This document shows positions 43,185-55,012 of a stretch of DNA of 64,000 nucleotides, in pieces; position 1 is the first letter of the stretch; every line of letters begins with the position of its first letter. The stretch is from Burkholderiales bacterium (GTDB lineage: Bacteria; Pseudomonadota; Gammaproteobacteria; Burkholderiales; Burkholderiaceae_C): assembly GCA_017302655.1 (NCBI GenBank), contig JAFLDE010000016.1:1-64000 (forward strand), in the 5' to 3' direction. The notes beneath the pieces are model-generated. The model was not told the origin of the DNA and made no database searches. It was given only the letters and a program-made list of their open reading frames with translations. A program made the position numbers and the translations under genes.

Positions 43185-44093
43185 ATGAACGGCGCGCATC
43201 CCCGGCTCGACCCCAGCCTCGTCCTGTTGCTCAGCTTGCCGCCGCTGCTGTGGGCCGGCAATGCGGTGGTCGGTCGCGCGCTGATCGACAGCGTGCCGCC
43301 GCTGCTGCTCAACACCCTGCGCTGGCTGCTGGCCCTGGCGCTGCTGTGGCCCTTCACCGCAGACCTGTGGGCCGGCCGCGCGCAGTGGCGGCTGCATTGG
43401 CGTTGGTGGCTGATTGGAGGCGTGCTGGGCATGGGCAGCTACAACAGCCTGCAGTACATGGCCCTGCACAGCAGCAGCGCGCTCAACGTGACCCTGATCG
43501 CCGCCAGCCTGCCACTGGCCATGCTGCTCATCGGCCGCCTGTTCTTCGCCGCCTCGCCGCGCCTTCCTCAACTGTTCGGGGCGCTGCTGGCGCTGGCCGG
43601 CGTGCTGGTGGTGGTGTCGCAAGGGCAGTGGCAGCGCCTGCTGGCCCTGCAGGCCGTGCCCGGCGACCTGCTGATGCTGCTGGCCACCCTGTGCTGGGCC
43701 GGCTACTCCTGGCTGCTCACCCGCCGCCCGGCCGCACTGGCCGATTGGCCCTGGCAGAACCTGCTGGCCACGCAAATGCTGTTCGGCCTCGCGGCCACGC
43801 TGCCGCTGACCGTCGCCGAGCAGTGCTGGACGGCCATCCCGCTGCGCATCGACACCCGGTTGCTGGCCTCCCTGGCCTACATCGCTGTCGGGCCCAGCCT
43901 GCTCGCCTACCGCTGCTGGGCGGTTGGTGTGGCCCGCGGTGGACCGCAACTCGCTGGCGTGTTCATCAACCTCACGCCGGTGTTCGCGGCCTTGCTGTCC
44001 CTGGCACTGTTGGGCGAAACACCCCAGGGTTTTCACGCGGTCGCCTTCCTGCTCATTGCTGCGGGGATCGGTGTGGCGGCGCGCGCTTCCTGA
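43185..44093 (+). CDS. EamA/DMT-superfamily transporter
   Basis: The 302-residue protein has ten hydrophobic helices in two EamA repeats: LLLSLPPLLWAGNAVVGRAL in the first, with SSALNVTLIAASLPLAMLLI, and LLMLLATLCWAGYSWLLTRR in the second, ending with FINLTPVFAALLSLALLGE. This is the drug/metabolite exporter fold; the substrate is unknown. It lies 27 bp after the second amylase and 15 bp before the first sensor kinase, so one transcript might run from 39.8 to 47.4 kb. Confidence 0.92.
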   Translation: MNGAHPRLDPSLVLLLSLPPLLWAGNAVVGRALIDSVPPLLLNTLRWLLALALLWPFTADLWAGRAQWRLHWRWWLIGGVLGMGSYNSLQYMALHSSSALNVTLIAASLPLAMLLIGRLFFAASPRLPQLFGALLALAGVLVVVSQGQWQRLLALQAVPGDLLMLLATLCWAGYSWLLTRRPAALADWPWQNLLATQMLFGLAATLPLTVAEQCWTAIPLRIDTRLLASLAYIAVGPSLLAYRCWAVGVARGGPQLAGVFINLTPVFAALLSLALLGETPQGFHAVAFLLIAAGIGVAARAS

Positions 44094-44108
44094 GGCAACA
44101 TCACGCCC

Positions 44109-45678
<1,570 letters not shown>

Positions 45679-45689
<11 letters not shown>

Positions 45690-47358
45690 GACAACACCGG
45701 GCGGTGCGGGCAACCCCGCCGCCCTGCTTGACACCCTGTGTCGTCACTTTCCAGGCGGCGTCACCGTGATGGACGCCGACCTTCGCCTGGTTTTGTGGAA
45801 CCAGCGCTTCCTGGACATGATGGGCCTGCCGGCCAGTCTCTTCGAGCAGCCGATCACGCTGCCCGACCTATGGCGTTTCAACATCCAGCGCGGCGAGTTC
45901 GGACAGATCAGCAACCCCGATGAACTGGTGGCCAGTTTCACCGAGCGAGCGCTGCGCTTCGAACCGCACCGCTTCACGCGCACACGACCGGATGGCCGGT
46001 TGATCGAAATCTGTGGCGAACCGGTGGCTGGAGGTGGCTTCGTCACGACCTGGATGGACGTCACCGAGACGCAGCGCCTGCACACCCAGGCCGCACGCCA
46101 CAACGCGCAGGTCACACAGCTGGTCAACCACCTGCCGCAAGGCATCAGCCTGTTCGACGAGACCCTGGCCCTGCAGCTGTGGAACCAGGCCTTCATCGAA
46201 ATGCTGGACTTTCCGCCGGAGGCCGTCTTCCAAGGTGCACGATTCGAAGACCTGCTGGCCATCATGGCGCGGCGCGGCGAGTACGGGCCGGGCGATGTGC
46301 AGACGCAGGTTGCCGAGCGCCTGGCCCTGGCGCGGCGCTTCGAGGCGCACCAGTTCGAGCGTGCCCGTCCGGACGGCCACACCCTGCTGGTGGTCGGTCG
46401 GCCCATCGTTTTCGAGAATCGTGTCGGAGGCTTCATCACCTCTTACACCGACATCACTGCGCAGAAGACCACCGAGCAGGCATTGCGCCAAACCAATGCC
46501 CAGCTCTCGGACGCCATGGCCGCGCGAGACGCTGCGCTGGACACCGCGCAAGGGCGCCTGTCCATCGCCTACGACCAGCTCGCACAGGCCGAGAAGCTGG
46601 CGTCGCTGGGCAATCTCGTGGCCGGCGTGGCCCATGAGCTGAACACGCCGATCGGCACGGCACGTCTGGCCGCCAGCACGTTGGAGGACCGCGTCCGGCA
46701 GTTCGAAGGTGAGATGACTCAGGGGACGCTGCGCCGTTCGGCGTTGAATGACTTTTTGCGTGGCACACACGACGCTGCAGCACTCGTGCACGCCAACCTC
46801 GCGCGCGCCGCTGAGCTCATCGCCGCCTTCAAGGAAGTCACCATCGACCAGACCTCGATGCGCCGGCGCGAGTACCTGCTGCACGAAGTTGTGGCGGGGG
46901 TCGGCGCCACGCTCGCCCACCTGCTGCGCAACGGTCAGCACCATTGGGTGGTCGAAGTGCCGCAAGGCATCCGCATGGAAGGCCACCCGGGCGCCCTGCA
47001 GCAGGTGCTGACCAACCTGGCACAGAACAGCCTGTTGCACGGCTTCGAGGGTCGCAGCGGGGGCCTCATCCGCATCAGTGCCCATGCCAACCGCGAGCAG
47101 GTACAGATCGACTACGAGGACAACGGCTTGGGCATGGCCCCCGAGATCCGCCGCCGCGCCTTCGAGCCATTCTTCACCACCAAGATGGGGCAGGGCGGCA
47201 GCGGCCTGGGCCTGCACCTGTCGCACCAGTTGGTCACGGGGCTGCTCGGTGGCACCCTGCATCTGCGCAGCCGAGTCGGTCAGGGCGTGCAGTTCAGCCT
47301 CACCCTGCCCTTGCGAGCCCCAGACAGCAACGCCGCAGGGCCATCCCCGGCCTCCTGA
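45679..47358 (+). CDS. Cytoplasmic PAS-domain sensor histidine kinase
   Basis: The 559-residue soluble protein starts at GTG 45679 inside the preceding kinase gene. Two tandem PAS_7-type domains occupy about residues 12-130 (FPGGVTVMDADLRLVLWNQR) and 140-260 (LPQGISLFDETLALQLWNQA), followed by a coiled coil and a kinase core with H-box SLGNLVAGVAHELNTPIGTA, N box LAQNSLLHGF, G1 DYEDNGLGMA and G2 GQGGSGLGLHLS. Kinase cores are closely related, so one may derive from the other. The signal is unknown; PAS_7 sensors are often found with hybrid or two-component networks. Confidence 0.92.
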
Positions 47359-47428
47359 ACCCAGCCCGAGGGGTCAGGACGCCGTCGCGTGCAGCGAGTG
47401 GCTCCAGGCTCGGCGTGTCACGTTCCGA

Positions 47429-48997
47429 TCAAGCCGACTCAAGTTCCAAGCGGTTGCGGCCATTCGCCTTGGCTCGGTACAGCGCGGCATCGGCCCTTTG
47501 CAGAAGAGACTCCGGCCCGTCCTGCGGCCGAGCCAAGGCCAGGCCGGCGGATACGGTGAGCTCCGCAGCCAGGATCTGACCTTCACCCACCGACTGCGCG
47601 GCGAGCAAGGCGCGCAAGGCCTTCACCCGCTGCGCTGCCAGTTCCGGTGGCAGGCCTTCGAACAGCAGCGCAAACTCCTCGCCACCCCAGCGTGCTGCCA
47701 TGTCATCACCACGCCGCGCCACCTCGCGAAGCGCCTGGGCCAAGGCCTGCAACGCGCGGTCGCCCGCCTGGTGACCATGCTCGTCGTTGAATCGTTTGAA
47801 GTGATCGGCGTCCAGCAGCACCAGACAAAGAGGATGGCCGCTGCGATTGCAGCGCGTCAGCGCCTCCTGCAGGCGCGCCTCGAATCCGCGGCGATTTGCC
47901 AGCCCGGTCAGGCTGTCGGTTCGTGACTGCGCGTCCAACACCTCCATCTGCTGCTCGATACGTTCCAGCAGGTGGTTGCCCTCGGCGGCCAGGGCAGCCA
48001 ACTCGTCATGCCCTTCGACCGTCAGGCGAAGTTGCCATTGCTCGCTGGTACGCACGGCGGACAGTTGCTGCTGCAGGTGGCGCAAGCGATGCACCAGGTG
48101 CACATTGATCACCACCAGCAAGGCCGCAGCGAGAAGCAGCGCAACACCCACCAGCAGCGCCTGCGCGCCGCGCAGCACCCGCTGCATCTGCGTATGCATC
48201 TCGCGCGGCCAGTCGAGCTTCAGCAGGCTGTGCGCCGCCTCGTCGCCCACGCGAAGCGGCCAGCTCAGACGAAGCTGCTGGCCGCCGGTCTCCAGTTGCG
48301 CGCCGGCGATGCCTTCGAAGTCGCTGCCTCCGGTGGGCGATGGGTCGTCGGCCAGCAAGTTGAAACGCAGGCCCAGAATGCTCCGCAGCTCGTCCAGCTT
48401 CCGTTCATCCAGGCTTTCTCCTGTGAGCAAGATGCCGACCGGCTCCCCGCCTCCCTCGCTGTCATGGATCGGCAACTGACAAATCACCACCAACTGGCCC
48501 AGCCAACGGTCGAGTGCGCAATGCCCGCCCGGAGGAGGCATCTTGAACAGTCGCTGGCCGCGGGGCGTGCCGCGGTTCAGAAGGTTCTCGGCATCGAAAT
48601 GGGATCCATCAGCGCTCGCCGTCCAGATCAACTCGCCCTCGCGGTCCAGCACGACCAACCAGTCCAGACGGGAAGCCCGTAGCGAAGCCGGAGAGAGGTT
48701 GCTGCGAGCAAAGTCTGTGTCGCGATTTCGAACGAAGTCGCGCAACTGTGTCCACTGGCTCCACTCACGCGCACCGCGTGCTCGCTGGGCCACCGCCTGA
48801 GCCAAGCCGGCCTGGAGACGAAGAGCGTCCTCGCGCAAGTGTTCGGTCTCGATCGCCGAGAAACTGCGCTGCAGGTACAGAGTGAGCACGAGCAGGCCCA
48901 GCCCACCCAGGCTCAGGCTCAGGCCCAGCGTCCAGAACAACCCCTTCGAGCGCAATCCCATCAGGACCCTCGTGAGCATGACCGGCGCTCGCATCAT
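47429..48997 (-). CDS. Membrane diguanylate cyclase with CHASE4-like sensor and HAMP
   Basis: The 522-residue protein has an N-terminal helix (FWTLGLSLSLGGLGLLVLTL), a periplasmic CHASE4-like sensor at about residues 40-250, a second helix (LLVGVALLLAAALLVVINVH), HAMP, and GGDEF. The active site is RWGGEEF, and the inhibitory RxxD site (RGDD, five residues before) is present, so it should make cyclic di-GMP with product inhibition. The start has two adjacent ATG codons (48997 and 48994) after GAGAGG. It converges on the sensor kinases and diverges from fumarase. Confidence 0.93.
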   Translation of the reverse strand: MMRAPVMLTRVLMGLRSKGLFWTLGLSLSLGGLGLLVLTLYLQRSFSAIETEHLREDALRLQAGLAQAVAQRARGAREWSQWTQLRDFVRNRDTDFARSNLSPASLRASRLDWLVVLDREGELIWTASADGSHFDAENLLNRGTPRGQRLFKMPPPGGHCALDRWLGQLVVICQLPIHDSEGGGEPVGILLTGESLDERKLDELRSILGLRFNLLADDPSPTGGSDFEGIAGAQLETGGQQLRLSWPLRVGDEAAHSLLKLDWPREMHTQMQRVLRGAQALLVGVALLLAAALLVVINVHLVHRLRHLQQQLSAVRTSEQWQLRLTVEGHDELAALAAEGNHLLERIEQQMEVLDAQSRTDSLTGLANRRGFEARLQEALTRCNRSGHPLCLVLLDADHFKRFNDEHGHQAGDRALQALAQALREVARRGDDMAARWGGEEFALLFEGLPPELAAQRVKALRALLAAQSVGEGQILAAELTVSAGLALARPQDGPESLLQRADAALYRAKANGRNRLELESA

Positions 48998-49137
48998 GCC
49001 CTCTCGTGTCGACGGTGGGGGCGGTTTGGAGGCGTGGCGCCCCATCGATCCTCGCGCCGTCGATCGCGCCAAGGACGCAAGCTTCGCGTCGGCCAGGGCT
49101 CCTAAACTGCCCGGCATCCCGTTTTCAGCCTCCTGCC

Positions 49138-50673
49138 ATGCCCACCACCATCCGCCACGACGACCTTGTCGATTCCGTCGCCGCCGCGCTGCAGTACATC
49201 AGCTACTACCACCCGGCCGACTACATCGCCCACCTGGCCCGCGCCTACGAGCGGGAGGCGAGCCCCGCCGCCAAGGACGCGATCGCGCAGATCCTCACCA
49301 ACAGCCGCCAGTGCGCGGAAGGCAAGCGGCCGATCTGCCAGGACACCGGCATCGTCAACGTGTTCCTGAAGATCGGCATGGACGTGCGCTGGGAAGGCTT
49401 TCCCGGCTCCATCCAAGAAGCCATCGACGAAGGCGTGCGCCGCGCCTACAACCACCCGGACAACCGCCTGCGCGCCTCGGTGCTGGCCGACCCGATCTTC
49501 GAACGCAAGAACACCAAGGACAACACCCCGGCTGTGGTCTTCATGGAGGTGGTGCCGGGCCACACGGTGGACGTCATCGTGGCGGCGAAGGGCGGCGGCT
49601 CGGAGAACAAGAGCAAGGTCTACATGCTGAACCCGAGCGACAACATCGTCGACTGGGTGCTGAACACCGTGCCGACCATGGGCGCAGGCTGGTGCCCGCC
49701 GGGCATGCTGGGCATCGGCGTGGGCGGCACGGCCGAGAAGGCAGCGCTGCTGGCCAAGGAAGCGCTGATGGACGACATCGACATGTACGAGTTGCTCGCG
49801 CGCGGCCCGCAGAACAAGCTGGAGGAGCTGCGCATCGAGCTCTACGAGAAGGTCAACGCCCTGGGCATCGGCGCGCAAGGCTTGGGTGGCCTGACCACGG
49901 TGCTCGACGTGAAGATCAAGACCTACCCCACGCACGCGGCGAGCAAGCCCATCGCGATGATCCCGAACTGCGCCGCCACGCGGCATGCGCACTTCGTGCT
50001 CGACGGTTCGGGCCCAAGCTACATCGAACCGCCCAGTCTCGACCTCTGGCCCGATGTGCACTGGGCACCCGACTACAACAAGAGCACGCGCGTCGACCTG
50101 AACACGCTCACCAAGGAGCAGGTGTCCAGCTGGAAACCCGGCCAGACCCTGCTGCTGAACGGCAAGATGCTCACCGGGCGCGACGCCGCGCACAAGCGCA
50201 TTCAGGACATGCTCGCCAAGGGCGAGCCGCTGCCGGTGGACTTCACCAACCGCGTCATCTACTACGTCGGCCCGGTGGATCCGGTGCGCGACGAGGTCGT
50301 CGGACCGGCCGGCCCCACCACCGCCACGCGCATGGACAAGTTCACCGAGATGATGTTGGCCAAGACCGGCCTCATCGCCATGGTCGGCAAGGCCGAGCGC
50401 GGCCCCGTCGCCATCGAGTCGATCAAGAACCACCAGTCGGCCTACCTGATGGCCGTGGGTGGGGCCGCCTACCTGGTCTCCAAGGCCATCAAGGCCGCCA
50501 AGGTCGTCGGCTTTGCCGACCTCGGCATGGAGGCCATCTACGAATTCGACGTGGTCGACATGCCGGTCACCGTGGCCGTGGACGCAGGCGGCACCAGCGC
50601 GCACATCACCGGCCCGCAGGCGTGGAAGGAGAAGATCGCCAAGGGCGAGACGATTCCGATCGCCGCCCTGTGA
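49138..50673 (+). CDS. Class I fumarate hydratase (fumarase)
   Basis: The 511-residue iron-sulfur hydratase interconverts fumarate and malate in the TCA cycle. The [4Fe-4S] cysteines are C67 (KRPICQDTGIV), C186 (GAGWCPPGM) and C278 (MIPNCAATRH). It is a single polypeptide joining the alpha and beta regions, as in FumA/FumB-type enzymes. The ATG at 49138 is used; the frame stays open upstream without family similarity. It is divergent from the diguanylate cyclase gene and is followed by a hairpin and the M16 peptidase gene. Confidence 0.95.
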   Translation: MPTTIRHDDLVDSVAAALQYISYYHPADYIAHLARAYEREASPAAKDAIAQILTNSRQCAEGKRPICQDTGIVNVFLKIGMDVRWEGFPGSIQEAIDEGVRRAYNHPDNRLRASVLADPIFERKNTKDNTPAVVFMEVVPGHTVDVIVAAKGGGSENKSKVYMLNPSDNIVDWVLNTVPTMGAGWCPPGMLGIGVGGTAEKAALLAKEALMDDIDMYELLARGPQNKLEELRIELYEKVNALGIGAQGLGGLTTVLDVKIKTYPTHAASKPIAMIPNCAATRHAHFVLDGSGPSYIEPPSLDLWPDVHWAPDYNKSTRVDLNTLTKEQVSSWKPGQTLLLNGKMLTGRDAAHKRIQDMLAKGEPLPVDFTNRVIYYVGPVDPVRDEVVGPAGPTTATRMDKFTEMMLAKTGLIAMVGKAERGPVAIESIKNHQSAYLMAVGGAAYLVSKAIKAAKVVGFADLGMEAIYEFDVVDMPVTVAVDAGGTSAHITGPQAWKEKIAKGETIPIAAL

Positions 50674-50757
50674 ACCCGTGACTTTGCACTCATGCCCCTC
50701 CCATTGGGGGATGCCTGCATGCCGGCCCGCGCCCCTACATTGCGCAGGCATGGATGG

Positions 50758-50789
50758 ACAGCCACGCTTCCCGCGTGGCTGTTTGCTTT
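50758..50789 (+). terminator. Intrinsic terminator after fumarase
   Basis: ACAGCCACGC (50758-50767) and GCGTGGCTGT (50773-50782) form a perfect 10-bp stem with loop TTCCC, followed by TTGCTTTG. It lies 85 bp after the fumarase stop and ends just before the GAGGAG ribosome site of the M16 peptidase gene, so it could also act as an attenuator for that gene. Confidence 0.8.
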
Positions 50790-50805
50790 GAGGAGTTTCT
50801 TTCCA

Positions 50806-53643
50806 ATGCGCAGCCGTCGCCGAACCTGCATCGCCCTCGCCCTCGTTGCCACGCTGAGCGCACAGGCCCAGAGCCCTCGCCCCGCCAAGGCCGCCGCCAA
50901 GCCCAAGGCCCCGCCTGCGGCTGTGGCGGCACCCGCGCCTGCACCCGCCCCAGTGCCCGCGGTGCTGCCAGCTCCTGTGGCGGTGCGAGAACTGGAAGGC
51001 ATCCTGGAATTCCGCTTGGCCAATGGCCTGCAGGTGCTGCTCTTCCCCGATCCTTCGGCGACCACCACCTTCCTGAATCTGGTCTACCGCGTCGGCAGCC
51101 GCCACGAGGGCGCAGGCGAAGCCGGCATGGCGCACCTGCTGGAGCATCTGCTTTTCAAAGGCGTGCCCTCGGTGGCCGACATCCCCAAGGCCATGAACGA
51201 GCGTGGCGTGCGATTCAACGCCACCACCAGCACCGACCGCACCAACTACTTCAGCAGCTTCAACGCGAGCGCCGACACGCTGGACTTCCTGCTGCAGCTG
51301 GAGTCCGAGCGCATGCAGCAAAGCCGCGTCGAGGCGGACGACCTGGCCAAGGAAATGCCGGTGGTGCGCAACGAGCTGGAGCAGGGCGAGAACAACCCCG
51401 GCCAGTTGCTTCGTCAGCGCCTGCTGGCCGCCGCCTACCGCTTTCACCCCTATGGCCGCCCGACCATCGGCACGCGCAGCGACGTCGAGAACGTACCCAT
51501 CGAGGCCCTGCGCCGCTTCTACCAGGCCCATTACCGGCCCGACAACGCGACGCTCATCATTGCTGGCGCCTTCGACCCTGCCGCCACCCTGGCGCGCGTG
51601 CAGCAGCGCTTCGGGCCGCTGAAAAACCCGAGCAGCAGCAAGCCCCTGACCTACACCATCGAGCCGCCGCAGGACGGCGAGCGCAGCGTGGTCGTGCGCC
51701 GAGTCGGCGGGCAGCCCCTGCTGGTGGCGGCCTATCACGTACCCGCCTTCGCCCACCCGGACTGCGCGGCCCTCAACCTGCTGGGGCAGATGCTCAGCCA
51801 GCCGCCCAGCGGGCCACTGCACCAACGCTTCGTCGAAAAGGACAAGCTGGCCGCCGCGGTGGGCGCCGGCGGCTGTGGAAGCCACGACGCGGGCCTGTTC
51901 AACGTGTTCGCCGTTCCCGCCGCCGGCGTGCCCATGGCGCGGCTGGAAGGGCCCCTGCTCGCCGCCGTGGAGCAGCGCGAGGGCATCGAAATCAGCCAGG
52001 AACAGTTCCAGCGCATGCAGGAGCAATTCGCACTGGGCTACAGCCAGTTGCTCAAGCGCCCGCAGGCCTTGGCCGGGCTGCTCAGCGAAGCGGTGGCGGC
52101 GGGCGACTGGCGTCTCGTCTTCAAGCTGCGCCGAGAGGTGGAAGCACTGAAGCTGGAGGACGTGCAGCGCGTCGCCGCGCACTACCTGCGCGCCAACAAC
52201 CGCACGCTGGCGCGCTACGAGCCGGCCAAGGAAAGCGGCGCGGTGGAAGTCCCGCAGGTGGCCGAGCGAAGCGCCGGCCTGGATGACCTGCGCACGCAGC
52301 CTGTGAGCGCGGGCGAACAGCTCGACCCCAGCCCGCTCGCGCTGCAGGCGCGCACGCAGTGGCAGACCCTGCCCAAGAGTAGGCTCAAGCTCAGCCTGCT
52401 GCCCAAGCAAAGCCGGGGAGACCAGGTGGTGGGCGAGCTCAGTTTGCGCTGGGGCGAGCGCGACGCGCTGCATGCTGCACACGAGGCCGGCTTCATCGCC
52501 CGCCTGCTGCAGGAAGGCACCGAGACCCTGAGCCGCCAGCAGTTCATCGATACCTCGGTGCGGCTCAAGGGCGGCTTCAACGTCAGCGCCGGACCACGCG
52601 GTCTGACCCTGCGCATCGAAGGCGAGCGCGATGGGTTCGTGGACCTGATGCGCCTGGCCTTCCAGGTGATGAAGGCCCCACGCCTGCCGGCTGACGCCTT
52701 CGAGCGCGCCAAGCGCGACACGCTGAAGGCCCTGCACGACAGCCGCACCGACCCGCAAACCCTGCGCCAGGAAGCCGTGCGCGCGCATTACAACCAGGCA
52801 CGCGGCGTGAGCCTCGGTCACCCGGACTACCAACCCAGCCTGGACGATCGCATCGGCTGGATCCAGGGTGTGAACCTGGACGCCGTGCGCGCCTTCCATG
52901 CGAAGTGGTGGAGTGCCAACGAGGGCGAAGCCGCCTTCGTGGGGCCCCTGCCCGACGGCCTGGCCGAGGCGCTTGACCACGAACTGGCCAGCTGGAAGAA
53001 GCCCGGCCTGCCGGCTTACCAACGCCACATCAGCCGCCACCAGCCGGTGCCGCCCGCCACCTTCCATGTGCAGGTGGCCGACAAGGCTTCCGCCGTGCTG
53101 CGGCTGCGGCAGCAGGTGCAACTCGACAGCGAGCACCCCGACGCCGTGGCCCTGGCCCTGGCCAACCATGTGCTGGGGGGCGGCTCGATGGCCAACCGCC
53201 TGAGCCAGAAACTGCGGGTGGACGGGGGGCTGACCTACGGCATCGCCAGCAACTTCTCCACCAGCAGCGACGGCGACGACGCCTCATGGACCATCGACAC
53301 CAGCGTCGCCCCCGAGAATCGCGACAAGGCGCTGGCCTTGATCGATGCCACCGTGCGCGACCTGCTGCGCGAGGGCGTGAGCGAGGCCGAGCTGAACGCG
53401 GCTCGCAACGCCCTGCTGCAGGATCGCCGCCTGGGCCGCTCGGGCGACGGCGCCCTGCCCGGCCGGCTCAATGCCCTGGCCGAACGGGGCCGAGACTGGA
53501 CCTACCCCGAGGCCTGGGACCAGCGCTACCGAGAAGCCACACTGGAGCAGGTGAACACTGCGCTGCGCCGCCACCTGAAGCCCGACGCCTGGGTCATTTC
53601 CAGCGCGGGCGACTACGCGAAGAAGCCGCCGATCAAACCCTGA
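50806..53643 (+). CDS. Exported M16-family zinc metallopeptidase, two fused halves
   Basis: The 945-residue protein has a signal peptide (CIALALVATLSAQAQ) and a Pro/Ala linker, then two M16 halves in one chain. The active half has the inverted zinc motif HLLEH at 110-114 with the distal glutamate expected near ARNELEQGENN; the second half (from about residue 500) lacks it and forms the clam-shell partner. It resembles PqqL-type periplasmic peptidases that degrade imported peptides. GAGGAG at 50790-50795 sets the ATG at 50806. A hairpin separates it from fumarase. Confidence 0.93.
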   Translation: MRSRRRTCIALALVATLSAQAQSPRPAKAAAKPKAPPAAVAAPAPAPAPVPAVLPAPVAVRELEGILEFRLANGLQVLLFPDPSATTTFLNLVYRVGSRHEGAGEAGMAHLLEHLLFKGVPSVADIPKAMNERGVRFNATTSTDRTNYFSSFNASADTLDFLLQLESERMQQSRVEADDLAKEMPVVRNELEQGENNPGQLLRQRLLAAAYRFHPYGRPTIGTRSDVENVPIEALRRFYQAHYRPDNATLIIAGAFDPAATLARVQQRFGPLKNPSSSKPLTYTIEPPQDGERSVVVRRVGGQPLLVAAYHVPAFAHPDCAALNLLGQMLSQPPSGPLHQRFVEKDKLAAAVGAGGCGSHDAGLFNVFAVPAAGVPMARLEGPLLAAVEQREGIEISQEQFQRMQEQFALGYSQLLKRPQALAGLLSEAVAAGDWRLVFKLRREVEALKLEDVQRVAAHYLRANNRTLARYEPAKESGAVEVPQVAERSAGLDDLRTQPVSAGEQLDPSPLALQARTQWQTLPKSRLKLSLLPKQSRGDQVVGELSLRWGERDALHAAHEAGFIARLLQEGTETLSRQQFIDTSVRLKGGFNVSAGPRGLTLRIEGERDGFVDLMRLAFQVMKAPRLPADAFERAKRDTLKALHDSRTDPQTLRQEAVRAHYNQARGVSLGHPDYQPSLDDRIGWIQGVNLDAVRAFHAKWWSANEGEAAFVGPLPDGLAEALDHELASWKKPGLPAYQRHISRHQPVPPATFHVQVADKASAVLRLRQQVQLDSEHPDAVALALANHVLGGGSMANRLSQKLRVDGGLTYGIASNFSTSSDGDDASWTIDTSVAPENRDKALALIDATVRDLLREGVSEAELNAARNALLQDRRLGRSGDGALPGRLNALAERGRDWTYPEAWDQRYREATLEQVNTALRRHLKPDAWVISSAGDYAKKPPIKP

Positions 53644-53654
53644 TCAAGGCCTGA

Positions 53655-53945
53655 TCAAGCGCGCTCGCGCAGCGCGCGCAGCTCGGCCTGCAGCATGCGC
53701 TCGCGCAGGTCGGTGCCCTGCAAGGAGAGCAGCGTGACCAGACCGTGGATGGCCAGGCCCAGGCCCCAGCCCCAGAGCGGCAGGCGGTGCAGACCGCGGA
53801 AGTCGCCATGCAAGCCGCCAAGCACAAACAGGCCGCCATTGACGCACACGAAAACCAGCAAGTGGGTGAGGAAGCCGAGCTTCATCTCGACGCGCTTCTT
53901 GGCCTGGCGGCGCAGCTGGATGTCCTGGGGGCTGAGGTTGGTCAT
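53655..53945 (-). CDS. 2TM-domain membrane protein
   Basis: The 96-residue protein has a basic N-terminus (LRRQAKKRVEMKLGF) and two helices (LTHLLVFVCVNGGLFVLGGL and LPLWGWGLGLAIHGLVTLLS), the 2TM-domain family pattern, often seen fused or next to LytS-like kinases. Function is unknown. The ATG at 53945 is preceded by GGAG. It converges on the M16 peptidase gene with only 11 bp between stops. Confidence 0.85.
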   Translation of the reverse strand: MTNLSPQDIQLRRQAKKRVEMKLGFLTHLLVFVCVNGGLFVLGGLHGDFRGLHRLPLWGWGLGLAIHGLVTLLSLQGTDLRERMLQAELRALRERA

Positions 53946-54091
53946 GGCATTCACTCCAAGGTGATGAGGGGCAATGGCGGCATGTTGGCCGCCGACTTTC
54001 GCCTCCACCACCGGCACGCGATGAATGGTGAGCTGGACGGGCGAATGGAAGGCTGTGCCCCTTGAACGGATGGCGATTCGCCCTGGCTCGA

Positions 54092-55012
54092 TCAGGCCTG
54101 CGTCACCGTCACCGCCACCTCGGGCTCCGACGCCCCGCCGCCGCGAATGACCCCGCGCAACGGGGCCACATCGGCCTGGTCGCGTCCCCAGGCCAGCAGG
54201 GCGTGCTGCTGGTTGACCGCCAGATCGTTGGTCGGGTCCAAGGCCAGCCAGCCCTGCACCGGGCACCAGACCTCGAACCAGGCATGCGAGGCGTCGGCCC
54301 CTTGAAGACGTGGCTGGCCGGGCGGCGGCTCGGTGAGCAGATAGCCGCTCACATAGCGCGCAGCCAGGCCGAGGCTGCGACAGGCGGCGATGGCGATCTG
54401 CGCGAAGTCCTGGCACACGCCGCGGCCACCACTCAGTGCCTCGGCCGCCGTGGTGTGCACCGCCGTGCTCTGGGTTTCGTAGCGCATGCGGCGGTGCACG
54501 AGTGCGTTGAGGGCCAGCGCGCCGGCGGCCAGCGTGAGGCCCGGGGCAAAGGCCTCGCGCGCAAAGGCGGCGAGCTGGGCGTCGGGCGCGGCGTAGGGCG
54601 AGGCCAGGCTGAACTCGGCTTCGGCCGCCTGCACCCGACCGGCGCGGTACTGCAGCAAGCCGGCCACCTGCTCCCAGGCTTGCCCGACCGCCGGGTCGAT
54701 GGACGCGTGCGGAACCACCTGCACGACGAATTCGCTGCACACCGACAGCTCCCGGTGCACGCGGCTGTGACCGAACACCAGTCGTGCATTGCCCCAGGCG
54801 TCCTCGGTCAGGTGCTGGTGGGCCTGCTGGGCGCCGTCCTGCCGGCCGCCCCAGCCGTCGGGCAGTGGGTCGATGGCAAGATGCCAACGCTCGAGGCGCT
54901 GGTGCTCGGTCTCGCGCGGCCTCAAGAAGGCGACATGCTGCGCCAGCTCCACCGGCACCGGGTGCGCATAGTGGGTGTCGTGGCGCACGTGAAGGCGCGA
55001 GGTCGTCGTCAT
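54092..55012 (-). CDS. Transglutaminase-like cysteine peptidase
   Basis: The 306-residue protein has an N-terminal bacterial transglutaminase-associated beta region (SRLHVRHDTHYAHPVPV) and a transglutaminase-like core with the catalytic triad: Cys in SGGRGVCQDFAQIAI, His in DASHAWFEVW and Asp in GWLALDPTND. It overlaps the CP-ATP-grasp/alpha-E fusion by four bases (ATGA), so it is the last gene of the leftward cluster. In such clusters this protein is predicted to cut or transfer peptides made by the ATP-grasp enzymes; no product is known. Confidence 0.92.
   Translation of the reverse strand: MTTTSRLHVRHDTHYAHPVPVELAQHVAFLRPRETEHQRLERWHLAIDPLPDGWGGRQDGAQQAHQHLTEDAWGNARLVFGHSRVHRELSVCSEFVVQVVPHASIDPAVGQAWEQVAGLLQYRAGRVQAAEAEFSLASPYAAPDAQLAAFAREAFAPGLTLAAGALALNALVHRRMRYETQSTAVHTTAAEALSGGRGVCQDFAQIAIAACRSLGLAARYVSGYLLTEPPPGQPRLQGADASHAWFEVWCPVQGWLALDPTNDLAVNQQHALLAWGRDQADVAPLRGVIRGGGASEPEVAVTVTQA

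Noticed and set aside
49102-53169. A 1355-codon open frame on the minus strand opposite fumarase and the M16 peptidase
   Set aside because: It spans two real genes and their intergenic gap and has no domain motif; it reflects GC-rich codon bias of the opposite strand.
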